Under the pieces are notes generated by a model. It worked only from the letters and a program-made list of their open reading frames with translations, was not told where the DNA came from and ran no database searches. Below are positions 1-8,651 of a DNA stretch of 64,000 nucleotides, in pieces. The stretch covers positions 1 to 64,000 of the forward strand of contig CAJTWC010000008.1 in assembly GCA_910580185.1 (NCBI GenBank), given 5' to 3'. The DNA comes from an uncultured Bacilli bacterium (GTDB lineage: Bacteria; Bacillota_I; Bacilli_A; RF39; UBA660). The position numbers and the translations under genes were made by a program. Each line of letters opens with the position of its first letter. Positions within the stretch are counted from its first letter, which is position 1.

Positions 1-117
1 ACGCCATATGTTTAATAAAAAAGAAAATTAAGTTACTATTCGCTAAATTACAATTAATCGAGCAGATCATATTTAATATGGTTTGTTTTTTTATACAATA
101 AATTAAGTAAAGGAGGA

Positions 118-369
118 ATGTTTATAAATAAAATTGGAAATTTATTAAAGCAAGAAAGAATAAAAAGAAAATTATCTTTAAGAACACTATCAGAACTTTC
201 TAATATTTCTATCTCTACTCTTAGTAAAATAGAAAATGATAAAATTAGAAATGTTAATAGTGTTTTTTTATTTAGATTATGCAAAATTTTAAATATAGAT
301 TATGAATATTTAACTAGGCAAAGATGGGATATACTTCCCACCTTTTTATATGAAAGGAAACCCAGTTAA
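118..369 (+). CDS. XRE-family HTH transcriptional regulator
   Basis: Small 83-residue protein that is almost entirely one helix-turn-helix domain of the HTH_3/Cro-C1 type (about residues 6-63, with the typical segment LSNISISTLSKIEN). It overlaps the start of the methyltransferase gene by one base (TAATG), so the two are probably co-translated, and a controller-type role for the methyltransferase or the element is plausible. Odd point: the AGGAGG ribosome site at 111-116 leaves only one base before the ATG at 118, so the true start is uncertain. No other ATG, GTG or TTG lies in frame nearby; the next candidate would be the rare codon ATA at 124. Confidence 0.85.
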   Translation: MFINKIGNLLKQERIKRKLSLRTLSELSNISISTLSKIENDKIRNVNSVFLFRLCKILNIDYEYLTRQRWDILPTFLYERKPS

Positions 370-1079
370 TGGAAGTAAATAAAATATATAATGAGGATTG
401 CCTAGTTGGACTTAAAAAAATACCAGATAACTCTATTGATCTAGTATTAATTGATCCACCTTATGATATTTGTACTACTGGTGGTAAAAAAGGAAATGAT
501 AAATTATCACATGATATTATGAAATTAGAAAAAGAACTAATTGATAATAATTTAGTTAGTAGTTTTGATATTAAGGTTTTAGATGAACTTATTAGAGTTA
601 TGAAAGGGATTAATATTTATATTTGGTGTAATGCTAGACAAATACCTATGTATATAAAATATTTTAATCTTCAACTTCAATGTAAGTTAGAAGTTGTTGT
701 TTGGGGTAAAACGAATCCTATACCCCTTTTTAGTAATAAATATATGAATGATAAAGAATATTGTTTATATTTTAGAAAAGATGGTTACTGTAAGCCACAA
801 AATTATGAAGATGCTAAAACAATATACATATCTCAAGCAAATGTTAAAGATAAAAAATTGTATGAGCATCCTACTATAAAACCTTTAGAATTAATTAGAA
901 GATTAATTAGGAACAGTTCTAAAGAAAATGATATAGTTTTAGACTGCTTTTTAGGTAGTGGTACAACTGCAGTTGCTTGTGTTTTAGAAAATAGAAAATA
1001 TATAGGATTTGAAATAAATAAAAAATATTTTGATATTGCTAATAAAAGAATATCAGAAATAAATAAGGATGGTGATTAA
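369..1079 (+). CDS. DNA adenine/cytosine-N4 methyltransferase
   Basis: Amino-methyltransferase of 236 residues. The catalytic motif IV DPPY is at residues 29-32 and the AdoMet-binding motif DCFLGSGTTA is near residues 190-200. This order (DPPY before FxGxG) is that of beta-class N6-adenine or N4-cytosine enzymes. No restriction endonuclease gene is visible beside it, so it looks like an orphan or element-borne methylase. Such enzymes can protect an element from host restriction or mark its DNA; that role is inference. It lies in a polycistronic run with the XRE gene before it and unknown genes after it (start codon one base after the stop). Confidence 0.88.
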   Translation: MEVNKIYNEDCLVGLKKIPDNSIDLVLIDPPYDICTTGGKKGNDKLSHDIMKLEKELIDNNLVSSFDIKVLDELIRVMKGINIYIWCNARQIPMYIKYFNLQLQCKLEVVVWGKTNPIPLFSNKYMNDKEYCLYFRKDGYCKPQNYEDAKTIYISQANVKDKKLYEHPTIKPLELIRRLIRNSSKENDIVLDCFLGSGTTAVACVLENRKYIGFEINKKYFDIANKRISEINKDGD

Positions 1080-1532
1080 ATGAATAAATACGAAGAAATA
1101 AAAAATAAACATCAAAAAAGAGTTAATGATTTTCCATTAGGTTTTGCTTTTAGTAATGAGCAATTTAAAAATATGATGGAAAAATGGGGATTAACAGAAA
1201 ATGATACAGACAAAATAGTTTCTATTGATGGTGGTGGTTTTCTAAGAAAAACTGATATTGAAGAATATAATAAAATGTGGGCTGAAATTAGAAAAGAACA
1301 TAAAGATTTAATTGGGGAAGATAAAACTGGTGAGGGTTATATTAAGGATATGTTTGTTAGTGAACTAGAAAATCATGAATATGGTTATACCTATGAATTA
1401 GATGATACTTTGGATGCTTTAGAATTAACTAGAGAGCAAATTGCTAATAGTCCATCTTTAAGTCATGGCTTAGAACTTGCTAAAAAGGAAATTTTAGATA
1501 AGGAAAAGGAACAAGATTATGACATTGAATAA
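1080..1532 (+). CDS. Conserved-looking element protein, unknown function
   Basis: A 150-residue hydrophilic, acidic protein that I do not recognise. It has no signal peptide, membrane segment or cysteine cluster. The N-terminal third contains a short glycine patch (DGGGF) and the C-terminal part is strongly charged and probably helical. It begins directly after the methyltransferase stop and overlaps the next gene by 14 bases, so it belongs to the same transcription unit of the mobile element. No function is proposed. Confidence 0.7.
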   Translation: MNKYEEIKNKHQKRVNDFPLGFAFSNEQFKNMMEKWGLTENDTDKIVSIDGGGFLRKTDIEEYNKMWAEIRKEHKDLIGEDKTGEGYIKDMFVSELENHEYGYTYELDDTLDALELTREQIANSPSLSHGLELAKKEILDKEKEQDYDIE

Positions 1533-1872
1533 GAAAGAGTTATTAGAATTTAAAACTAATAATGATAATGAACTTCCATACACTAGAATTAATGATTTTA
1601 TGGATTATGTTTATCAAAATGACTTATACGAATATACAGATGATATTTATGATGATAATGGCATTAGAGATATTATAAGGCATGATATTGATAAATCTGG
1701 TTGGAAAAGGATTAAATATATGTTAGAAGATGTGAAATATACTAATTGTGATTATTTAATAAAAGATGGTTATGGTAATTTTAAAAATATAACTAATATA
1801 GATATAAATTCTATTATAAATAATATAGTTTTTGATTTAGATAAAAATAAAGGTGATTCTTATGAGATTTAA
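1519..1872 (+). CDS. Element protein, unknown function
   Basis: A 117-residue acidic protein, rich in Asp, Asn and Tyr, without transmembrane segments or recognised motif. Start and stop overlap the neighbouring genes (14 bases upstream, 11 bases downstream), which supports translational coupling in the element's operon. A ribosome-site-like AAGGAAAAGG lies upstream. I cannot assign a family; acidic proteins of this size on conjugative elements are sometimes anti-restriction or DNA-mimic proteins, but nothing in the sequence establishes that here. Confidence 0.65.
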   Translation: MTLNKKELLEFKTNNDNELPYTRINDFMDYVYQNDLYEYTDDIYDDNGIRDIIRHDIDKSGWKRIKYMLEDVKYTNCDYLIKDGYGNFKNITNIDINSIINNIVFDLDKNKGDSYEI

Positions 1873-2017
1873 AGAATTAATTTCAAAGTTTCTATGGTTT
1901 CATAAAAAGTTCTGGGGGCATAGATATGTGGTTATTGAAAATGAAAAAGTTATAAAGTATTTACTTATTTACCATAAGAGAATTTATGTGTTAAATAAGG
2001 AGGACTATGCTTTATAA
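1862..2017 (+). CDS. Small basic protein, 51 aa, unknown
   Basis: Short reading frame starting at ATG 1862 inside the end of the previous gene and ending at TAA 2015-2017. The product is basic and rich in aromatic residues (start MRFKELISKFLWFHKKFWGH). It fits the tight overlapping gene layout of the element and fills what would otherwise be a 170-base gap before the coupling protein. No ribosome site of the strong type is present, so coupling to the preceding gene would be needed. Function unknown. Confidence 0.5.
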   Translation: MRFKELISKFLWFHKKFWGHRYVVIENEKVIKYLLIYHKRIYVLNKEDYAL

Positions 2018-2029
2018 CAATAATCTAGT

Positions 2030-2056
2030 GAGGGGCTTACAATGAGTTTGCCCCTT
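2030..2056 (+). promoter_or_regulatory. Hairpin enclosing the coupling-protein start codon
   Basis: AGGGGC at 2031-2036 is perfectly complementary to GCCCCT at 2050-2055, and a G-U pair can extend the stem. The ATG at 2042 lies in the loop and the G-rich ribosome site lies in the 5' arm. GC runs are rare in this sequence, so the pairing is unlikely to be chance. It would hide the ribosome site unless opened, for example by translation of the upstream small gene. Confidence 0.5.
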
Positions 2057-4072
2057 ATTATTTTATTGTTAGTTTTAATTGTTTTTATTATTTGCTTTAT
2101 TTATATAGAGCCAATAATAGCAAAACATAAAATTAAAAACAATAATGAGTATGGATCTGCAAGGTTTTCTACTGAATCAGAAATAAATAAGAATTTTGTA
2201 AAAGAGAAAATATCTAATATTCAAGATGTAGGTTTCCCAGTTTACTATGATAAAAATATAACTCATGTATGGTTTGATAAAGAAACACCCCATTATGTTT
2301 ATCTAGGATCAAGTGGCTCTGGTAAAAGTGTTACTTGTGTTATAAATATGGTGAGTTTTATTGCTAATGCCAAAAAGCCACGAAGTGTATTTGTTACTGA
2401 TCCTAAGGGTGAAATTTATCATACTACTTCTAAAATGCTACAGACACATGGATATAAGGTTTTAACAATAGATTTTAGACATCCAGAATTATCTAATCAT
2501 ATAAATATCTTAGAGCCAGTTATAAAAGAATATGAAAATTATATAAAGTATGAAAAACTAACTAATAATGCTACTAATGAAAATGAAAAGTTAGAATATC
2601 AAAATAAATCTATCTCTAGTTATGCTGAAACAAACAGATTAATTACTTCTTTAGCATCTATGATTACTTATGATAAATCACAAAGTAAAGATCCATTCTG
2701 GAATAATAGTGCTAAAAACTTACTAGAGGGGTTAATTGGTTTCTTTTTAGAAGAATATAAGGATGGTAAAATTAGTCGTGAGCAAATAACTATGACTTCT
2801 ATTCGTAAGTTTCAAAACTCTACTATGGAAGAAAAAAATTCTAAAAAGTTTAAATTATATATAGAACAAAAACCTTATGGTACTAAATCAAAAGATAGTT
2901 TAATTCCTATTCTATCATCTAGTGAAAATACTTATAAGTCTATTACTAGTGTTTTCTCTGAAAAGATGGCTATATTTGATGATGTCAATGTTGCCAATGT
3001 TACAAGTAGATCAGACTTTGATTTTGATATTTTAGGTAAGGAAAAGTCTGCTTTATTTGTTATAGTTCCAGATGAAGATAAAATTTACTATACACTAGTT
3101 ACCATCATATTAGGTCTGTTATATAAAGAGTTAGTAAAACTTGCTAATAGTAATGAAAATAAGAAATGTCCAGTAGAGATTGATTGGATTTGTGATGAAT
3201 TTTCAAATTGTCCACCCTTAGTAGAACCAAGCATAGAATCCATAATTTCTGTGGCTCGTTCTCGTGGATTAAGGTATCACTTGTTTATTCAAAGTTTAAG
3301 CCAGTTAGATAATGTTTATGGTAAAGAAGTAGCCCAGATTATACTTGATAACTCTGGACTTGCTTATCTTAAAACTAATACTATGGATACTGCTGAAGCA
3401 ATTAGTAAAAGATTAGGTAAAAAGACAATAGAATCTAACTCTATTAGTCAATCAGTTAGTTTAACTAACTATAATGGCAATAAATCTACTTCTTTAATTG
3501 CTCGTGATCTTTTAACACCAGATGAAGTTAAAAATCTTCATTACAAAACAATCATATTTCCTAATATTGGTTACCCAATTTTTAGGGATACTGTTATATA
3601 TAAAAAATTATCTTGTTATTCTAGTGGTGAGTTAGAAAGAAAGATAACTCCACTAGTAGATTTAAGTAATACTTATTTCACAGTAGAAGATATTAAAACT
3701 AAGTATGATAGACTTTATAGAAATAGAAATGATAAATCTATCTATAAAGAAGAATTATCAGAATATGATAAATTCAAAGAAGAAGAAAAAACAAAATTAA
3801 AAAATATAGTTGAAATGGTACAAGATCAACTTAAAGATAAAATCTCACTATTTGAATTTAAAGAAAATAATAATAGAACCTATGCTAGTTTTGAATTATC
3901 TAAGCCACTTAATACTAAAGAATTAACCTTTATTAAAGGTAAAATAAACAAGGAAGTATTCCATCTAGAAATAGATAATGGTAATAATACCAAATCTACT
4001 ATTGAAATACACATTAAAAATCCTTTGGAACAAGACTTAACTTTAGAGAAAGGAAATAACGATAATGTCTAA
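2042..4072 (+). CDS. Type IV secretion coupling protein, TraG/VirD4 family
   Basis: ATPase of 676 residues that links the relaxase-DNA complex to the conjugation channel at the membrane. One N-terminal transmembrane segment (about residues 3-24) is followed by the Walker A motif GSSGSGKSVT (about 89-98) and the Walker B region DWICDEF (about 381-387). It also has the family segment ending in KTNTMDTAEAISKRLG and a charged C-terminal tail of about 130 residues. The gene starts within a hairpin (2030-2056) just after a small unknown gene. It is the clearest evidence that the element is, or can use, a conjugation system. Confidence 0.93.
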   Translation: MSLPLIILLLVLIVFIICFIYIEPIIAKHKIKNNNEYGSARFSTESEINKNFVKEKISNIQDVGFPVYYDKNITHVWFDKETPHYVYLGSSGSGKSVTCVINMVSFIANAKKPRSVFVTDPKGEIYHTTSKMLQTHGYKVLTIDFRHPELSNHINILEPVIKEYENYIKYEKLTNNATNENEKLEYQNKSISSYAETNRLITSLASMITYDKSQSKDPFWNNSAKNLLEGLIGFFLEEYKDGKISREQITMTSIRKFQNSTMEEKNSKKFKLYIEQKPYGTKSKDSLIPILSSSENTYKSITSVFSEKMAIFDDVNVANVTSRSDFDFDILGKEKSALFVIVPDEDKIYYTLVTIILGLLYKELVKLANSNENKKCPVEIDWICDEFSNCPPLVEPSIESIISVARSRGLRYHLFIQSLSQLDNVYGKEVAQIILDNSGLAYLKTNTMDTAEAISKRLGKKTIESNSISQSVSLTNYNGNKSTSLIARDLLTPDEVKNLHYKTIIFPNIGYPIFRDTVIYKKLSCYSSGELERKITPLVDLSNTYFTVEDIKTKYDRLYRNRNDKSIYKEELSEYDKFKEEEKTKLKNIVEMVQDQLKDKISLFEFKENNNRTYASFELSKPLNTKELTFIKGKINKEVFHLEIDNGNNTKSTIEIHIKNPLEQDLTLEKGNNDNV

Positions 4073-4137
4073 TTTTGACACATTGTTCTTTTTTTATCTG
4101 ATTTTCATAAAATTAAGGGAACATGGAGGTTTCTCTT

Positions 4138-4374
4138 ATGTATGAAATTAATGATATTGAAGTTAAGTTTAGTACAAAGCATTTACCATTTGAATATAAG
4201 TGGTTAGAGTTTAGACTTATTGTAAATAAAGAATTATATGATGAAAAAATTATAGATTTAAAAACTTTTAAAGCAATGGAGCAATCAATATTATCAAGAC
4301 TTACTAAAATTAAAAATGAATATAGTAATGATTTGACAAACACTAGCAAAGGAGGTAACATTCAAGCAACCTAA
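4138..4374 (+). CDS. SHOCT-like small protein
   Basis: A 78-residue protein. I place the start at ATG 4138, which has GGAGG at 4125-4129; an ATG at 4123 lies upstream of that ribosome site and is unlikely to be used. The central segment (NKELYDEKIIDLKTFKAME) matches the pattern of the short C-terminal SHOCT domain: a helix, then an [E/Y]xxGxIx(T/D)xEF-like turn and a second helix. Comparable small proteins sit directly upstream of serine recombinases on Firmicute conjugative elements. Its job there is not known to me, although a role in recombination or excision control is possible by position. Confidence 0.65.
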   Translation: MYEINDIEVKFSTKHLPFEYKWLEFRLIVNKELYDEKIIDLKTFKAMEQSILSRLTKIKNEYSNDLTNTSKGGNIQAT

Positions 4375-4415
4375 GTTGTCTTGGATTTTAGGAACACAGA
4401 AAGGATTGTGGTATT

Positions 4416-6125
4416 ATGGATGTTAAAAAAGCCAGAGAAGAATTAAGAAAAGGAAAAACAATTTATGATATGAATTTACGAGTTGGTTATTATGCTCGTG
4501 TTTCTACTGATAAAGATGATCAATTAAATTCACTTGAAAATCAACAAAATTATTTTGAAGAAATGATTGCTGAAAATAAAAACTGGACTCTTGTTCGTGG
4601 TTATATTGATGAGGGTATTTCTGGTACTGCAGTAAAACATAGGGATTCATTTCTAAAAATGATTGAAGATGCTACTTTAGGGAAAATAGACTTAATACTT
4701 ACTAAAGAAATATCTAGGTTTTCAAGAAATACAGTTGATAGTATTAAATATACAGAATATTTGTTAAAAAATGGTGTTATTGTTTATTTCTTATCAGATA
4801 ACTTAAATACTATTCAAGAAGATGCTGAATTTAGATTAACTATCATGTCTAGTTTAGCCCAAGATGAAGTTAGAAAACTATCTGAAAGAGTAAAATTTGG
4901 TGTGAATCGTATGATTAAAGATGGCAAACTTATTGGTGGTAACCTAACTGGTTATTTTAAGAAAAATGGTAGATATGAAATAAATCCTAAAGAAGCACCT
5001 TTAATTGAATATTTATTTACTACTTATGCAAGTGGTAGTATAGGACTTAAAAAAATTGGTGAAGAACTTGCTACTATGGGTTATCTAAATTCAAAAGGAC
5101 AACCTTATTCCCAAACTTCTTTAGCAAAGTTTTTAACTAATCCTAGATATAAAGGTTACTATACTGCTAGACTTACAGAAGTTGAAGATTATAAAACTCA
5201 TAAGAAAAAGAAAGTTCCTAAGGAAAAACAAGTTATATATAAGGATGAAAGAATCCCAGCCATTGTATCAGAAGAATTGTGGGATAAGGCAAATCTTCTT
5301 CACGAAAAAAGAAAAAAACTACCATCTAGGCATGTATTGAATGCAGAAGAACACATAAAAAAATATAAATATTCTTGCAAATTATACTGTAAAGATTGTG
5401 GTGCAGTATTTATTAGAAATGGTGGATCTAATCGTGCTAATAATCCAGTATGGGCTTGTAGAACTTATAAAGTTGATGGTGTATCTAAATGTGCATCACC
5501 AAATATTAAAGAATCATATTTAGATAAAGTGTTTATTGATTTGTTTACTAACTTTATTAAAAATAAGAAGCAATATATAACACTTGTCTTAAATGAATAT
5601 AGAAATATAATTGAAAGTTATAGTAGTGATTTTGATATTGAAGAAGTAAATAGCAAAATTACCAGTATTGAAAAACAAAAAGATAAATTATTAGATCTAA
5701 GTATTAAAGGTATGATTGATGATTTTGAATTTAAGAAAAGAAATGATAAATTCAATGTAGAATTATTTAATTTGCAAAAACAACTTGATGAGCATTCACA
5801 AAGTGATTTAGAAGAAGAAAGATTAAAAAAGAAATTAGAAACAATAGAAAATTCATTAAATACTAAATTAGATATAAAAGAAAATTTAGCATATTTAATT
5901 AACTTATTGGTAGAAAAAGTAGAAGTAGAAAAAATAAATGGGGATAGAAAAAATATAAGATTAAAAGTATATTATGACTTTAATACCCCAGATATAGATA
6001 TTAATTTAGATATGAACGAAGATAACTCATTAAAAAGTTTGAGTTCCAAAAACCTTGCTTGTGCAAGGCATTCTTCTGTTTTAAAGTGTTCTTGTGTAGA
6101 CACCAAGCAACCCAGGGTTCGTTGA
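4416..6125 (+). CDS. Large serine recombinase (integrase of the element)
   Basis: A 569-residue site-specific recombinase that integrates and excises the element. The resolvase catalytic domain begins at residue 22 (RVGYYARVSTDKDDQ, nucleophile Ser30; later arginines in EISRFSRNT). A recombinase domain follows (about 180-310), then a zinc-ribbon with Cys pairs (CKLYCKDCG about 320-328, further Cys in WACR and SKCAS), then a coiled coil (about 405-490). The start has AAAGGA nine bases upstream. The reading frame runs through the attachment junction: its TGA stop at 6123-6125 lies in DNA that encodes the host penicillin-binding protein (codons Val-Glu), so the last residues are probably host-encoded. 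Confidence 0.95.
   Translation: MDVKKAREELRKGKTIYDMNLRVGYYARVSTDKDDQLNSLENQQNYFEEMIAENKNWTLVRGYIDEGISGTAVKHRDSFLKMIEDATLGKIDLILTKEISRFSRNTVDSIKYTEYLLKNGVIVYFLSDNLNTIQEDAEFRLTIMSSLAQDEVRKLSERVKFGVNRMIKDGKLIGGNLTGYFKKNGRYEINPKEAPLIEYLFTTYASGSIGLKKIGEELATMGYLNSKGQPYSQTSLAKFLTNPRYKGYYTARLTEVEDYKTHKKKKVPKEKQVIYKDERIPAIVSEELWDKANLLHEKRKKLPSRHVLNAEEHIKKYKYSCKLYCKDCGAVFIRNGGSNRANNPVWACRTYKVDGVSKCASPNIKESYLDKVFIDLFTNFIKNKKQYITLVLNEYRNIIESYSSDFDIEEVNSKITSIEKQKDKLLDLSIKGMIDDFEFKKRNDKFNVELFNLQKQLDEHSQSDLEEERLKKKLETIENSLNTKLDIKENLAYLINLLVEKVEVEKINGDRKNIRLKVYYDFNTPDIDINLDMNEDNSLKSLSSKNLACARHSSVLKCSCVDTKQPRVR
6100..6125 (+). other. Element/host attachment junction (attR-like)
   Basis: To the left is recombinase coding sequence. 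To the right, in the frame beginning at 6100, the sequence reads TPSNPGFVELGNRLG, the conserved stretch around the SxN motif of class B penicillin-binding proteins. A TAG at 6097-6099 closes that frame on the element side. The crossover therefore lies at about 6100-6111. The partner site at the left end is outside the window, so the core cannot be defined exactly. Confidence 0.8.
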
Positions 6126-6972
6126 ATTAGGTAACCGTCTTGGAAAAGAAAAGTTATTTGATTATATTGATAAATTTGGATTTGGTAAAAAAACCGGTGT
6201 TGATTTAAATGGTGAAGCATCAGGAATACTCTTTGACTTAGATAAAGTAGGACCTGTTGAACTTGCAACAACCGCTTTTGGTCAAGGTGTATCAGTAACA
6301 CCAATTCAGCAAATAACAGCAGTATCGGCAGCGATTAATGGTGGAACTTTATATAAACCATACATCGTAAAGAGTTTAAATGACCCAGAAACTAATTCCG
6401 TTATAAAAGAAAATACTCCTACTAAAGTAAGACAAGTTATTAGTAAAGAAACATCTAGTGAAGTAAGAAGAGCATTAGAAAGTGTAGTTACAAATGGTAG
6501 TGGTAGAAACGCCTACATAGAAGGATATAGAGTAGGTGGTAAAACTGGTACCGCTCAAAAAGTAGAAAACGGAGCCTACATGGTAGGTAATTACATATTA
6601 TCATTTATTGGTTTTTTGCCTGCTGATGATCCTCAAGTAGTTGTTTATGTCGCGATTAATAACCCTAAAAGAGTAGTACAATATGGTGGCGTTGTATCTG
6701 CTCCAGTTGCTAAATCAATTTTAACTGATGCGATAGACGCGCTTGGAATTGAAAGAAGAAAAAATACTTCAGAGAAAAAATATAACTGGGATGATAAGAA
6801 GTTTTATACGGTAGAAGACGTAGTTGGAAAAACTCCTAAAGAGGCTGCTAAAATTTTAACTAAATATAACCTAGAATATAGCGGTAGTGGTAATATCATA
6901 ATTTCCCAGTCACCAGAAGCAGGAACAAGATTAGAAGAACAAAGTACGATAAGGTTAATGTTAGGTAATTAG
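6100..6972 (+). pseudogene. 3' part of a class B PBP (SpoVD/PbpB type), split by the element
   Basis: The open frame 6100-6972 encodes about 290 residues of the transpeptidase domain from the SxN motif onward: (S)NPGFVELGNRLG, the KTG box in GGKTGTAQK, then one PASTA domain (about the last 60 residues, starting YTVEDVVGKTPKEAAKIL). The catalytic SxxK half and N-terminal anchor are missing and must lie beyond the left end of the element. One PASTA domain and a position directly before mraY fit SpoVD (two are usual in B. subtilis PbpB), but I cannot separate SpoVD from a sole FtsI-type PBP. As integrated, the gene has no start or ribosome site, so it is inactive unless the element excises. An internal ATG at 6580 is not a real start. 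Confidence 0.9.
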
Positions 6973-7059
6973 TAAAATAAATATCAAATAAGTATAAAAT
7001 GGTGTAAAAAAACAAAAATATATAGTATAATTAACTAGGTAAGAAGAGGTGATTAATTA

Positions 7060-8052
7060 GTGTTTATTTTAACAAAATCTTTATTAGCACTTATGATTGG
7101 CTTTATTATTTCTGTTATAATGGGATATTTTATGATTCCAATACTTAAGAAGCTAAACGTAGGGCAAAGAATAAGTGTGTTCGTTGGAGCGTCACATAAG
7201 AAGAAAAATGGTATTCCAACGGTTGGCGGCTTAATATTTATTATTCCAACGTTTATTACTATTATGATAATGTATTTTACACATAAAATTAATATAAATA
7301 GTAATTTACTTATTGTTCTATTCGTGTTTGTTGCTTATGCTCTTTTAGGTTTTACAGATGACGTAATGAAACTAAAGAGAAAACAAAACGAAGGATTAAC
7401 AGAAATACAAAAATTATTTGGACAAGTAATTATTGCGGTTGTGTTTTTCTTTATTTATATGAAAAGCGGATCAGAACCTCTTTTATGGTTTCATGCTTTT
7501 AACTTAAAAGTAGATGTTGGATGGTTATATGGTTTCTTTATTTTATTTATGTTAGTTGCTTCAAGTAATGCTGTTAATATAACAGACGGATTAGATGGAC
7601 TTGCAGGTGGATTATCGTTTATAGCAATATTAGTAATGGGAATTATATCTTGGTCAACTAGTTGGTTATTAGGTTACGAAGATATTGCAATATTCTGCTT
7701 CATTTTAGCAGGGTCAGTATTAGGATTCTTAGTTTATAACGCATATCCAGCAAAAGTGTTTATGGGTGATACTGGCTCACTTGCATTAGGAGGAGTACTT
7801 GCATCGATTGCGATTTTAACAAGGCACGAGCTTACTTTTGCAGTCATTATGGGTGTGTTTGTAATTGAAACATTATCAGTAATTATCCAAGTGTTTTCTA
7901 TATTCGTATTTAAAAAGAAAGTCTTTTTAATGACGCCTCTTCATCATAATTTCGAAAAGTTAGGATGGAAAGAGCAAGATATAGTAAGATTATTTTGGAT
8001 ATGTGGTCTTATTCTTGGAACCCTTGCCGTTGTTTACGGAGCTTGGATTTAA
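7060..8052 (+). CDS. mraY: Phospho-N-acetylmuramoyl-pentapeptide transferase MraY
   Basis: Integral membrane enzyme (330 residues, about ten transmembrane segments) that transfers phospho-MurNAc-pentapeptide to undecaprenyl phosphate, making lipid I. Recognisable motifs are VGGLIF near the N-terminus, LGFTDD (first Asp pair), SNAVNITDGLDGLAGG and VFMGDTGSLALGG, and the His-rich loop PLHHNFEKLGW. The start is GTG 7060 with AAGAGGTGAT upstream; a TATAAT at 7026-7031 could give it its own promoter, which would keep it expressed despite the split gene before it. A terminator follows immediately. Confidence 0.97.
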   Translation: MFILTKSLLALMIGFIISVIMGYFMIPILKKLNVGQRISVFVGASHKKKNGIPTVGGLIFIIPTFITIMIMYFTHKININSNLLIVLFVFVAYALLGFTDDVMKLKRKQNEGLTEIQKLFGQVIIAVVFFFIYMKSGSEPLLWFHAFNLKVDVGWLYGFFILFMLVASSNAVNITDGLDGLAGGLSFIAILVMGIISWSTSWLLGYEDIAIFCFILAGSVLGFLVYNAYPAKVFMGDTGSLALGGVLASIAILTRHELTFAVIMGVFVIETLSVIIQVFSIFVFKKKVFLMTPLHHNFEKLGWKEQDIVRLFWICGLILGTLAVVYGAWI

Positions 8053-8076
8053 AGATGCAAATTTAGCATCTTTTTT
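8051..8076 (+). terminator. Rho-independent terminator after mraY
   Basis: AAAGATGC (8051-8058) pairs with GCATCTTT (8066-8073) over a 7-base loop and runs into a T-rich tract. It overlaps the mraY stop codon. Confidence 0.85.
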
Positions 8077-8126
8077 CTTTACGTTAACTTACTTTTTTGG
8101 TAATATTAATTAATAGTGGAGGATAC

Positions 8127-8651
8127 ATGAAAGAAATAATTATAGATAATGATAGTATAAGAAATAGAAAAATAGATGAAGAAGTTACAAGAGTAAAAGC
8201 CTTAATAATTAATGATAAAAATGAAATTTTATTAGTGCATTGTTATAATGAATATCAATTTCCAGGAGGGCACTTAGAAGGTGATGAAACAAAGGAAGAA
8301 GGTTTATTAAGAGAAATAAAAGAGGAAACCGGAATAGAAACTAAAATAGAAGATTATAGTTATCTTATGACGATTAAGGATTATACTAAAAACTATAGAG
8401 AAAAAGGCGTAAATAGATGTAATGAAATAGTCTATTATGTTTTAAATGAGAACTATGATATAGATTTAACAAATGCTCACTTTTCTGAATATGAGAAAAA
8501 AGGAAATTTTAAATTAGAATGGATTTCTTTAGATATTGTAGAAGAAATTTTAATAAAAAATAGCAATACTCATTCATTTGCAAAATTGATCATAAATGAA
8601 ATGCTATGCGTATTAAAAGAATACAAAAAGATGTATAAAAGGACTGATTAG
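8127..8651 (+). CDS. NUDIX hydrolase
   Basis: A 174-residue hydrolase of nucleoside-diphosphate-linked compounds. The NUDIX box is complete: GGHLEGDETKEEGLLREI followed by KEETGIE, fitting Gx5Ex7REUxEExGU. I use ATG 8127 because GGAGG lies just upstream (8118-8122); an earlier in-frame start at 8097 lacks a site. The substrate cannot be told from the sequence. It sits between mraY and ftsW, an unusual insertion in the dcw cluster, and is probably co-transcribed with the SWIM protein that starts one base after its stop. Confidence 0.9.
   Translation: MKEIIIDNDSIRNRKIDEEVTRVKALIINDKNEILLVHCYNEYQFPGGHLEGDETKEEGLLREIKEETGIETKIEDYSYLMTIKDYTKNYREKGVNRCNEIVYYVLNENYDIDLTNAHFSEYEKKGNFKLEWISLDIVEEILIKNSNTHSFAKLIINEMLCVLKEYKKMYKRTD

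Larger units (their letters stand above)
1..6111 (+). mobile_element. Right part of an integrative conjugative/mobilizable element
   Basis: Seen: a run of same-strand, tightly packed genes (XRE regulator, DNA methyltransferase, three unknown small proteins, TraG/VirD4-type coupling protein, SHOCT-like protein, large serine recombinase). It ends abruptly inside a host penicillin-binding protein gene. A coupling protein plus a terminal serine recombinase is the usual signature of conjugative or mobilizable elements of Firmicutes. The left end, relaxase and most transfer genes would lie before base 1, so whether it is a full ICE or a mobilizable element cannot be told here. The right limit is the junction at about 6100-6111. 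Confidence 0.85.

Noticed and set aside
5972..6304. Minus-strand open frame across the element/host junction
   Set aside because: It is antisense to the recombinase and PBP coding sequences, without ribosome site or domain; a by-product of codon composition.
6580..6972. A 130-codon frame starting at ATG 6580 as a separate PASTA-domain gene
   Set aside because: The same frame is open back to 6100 and encodes the upstream PBP domain; there is no ribosome site at 6580. It is part of the split PBP.
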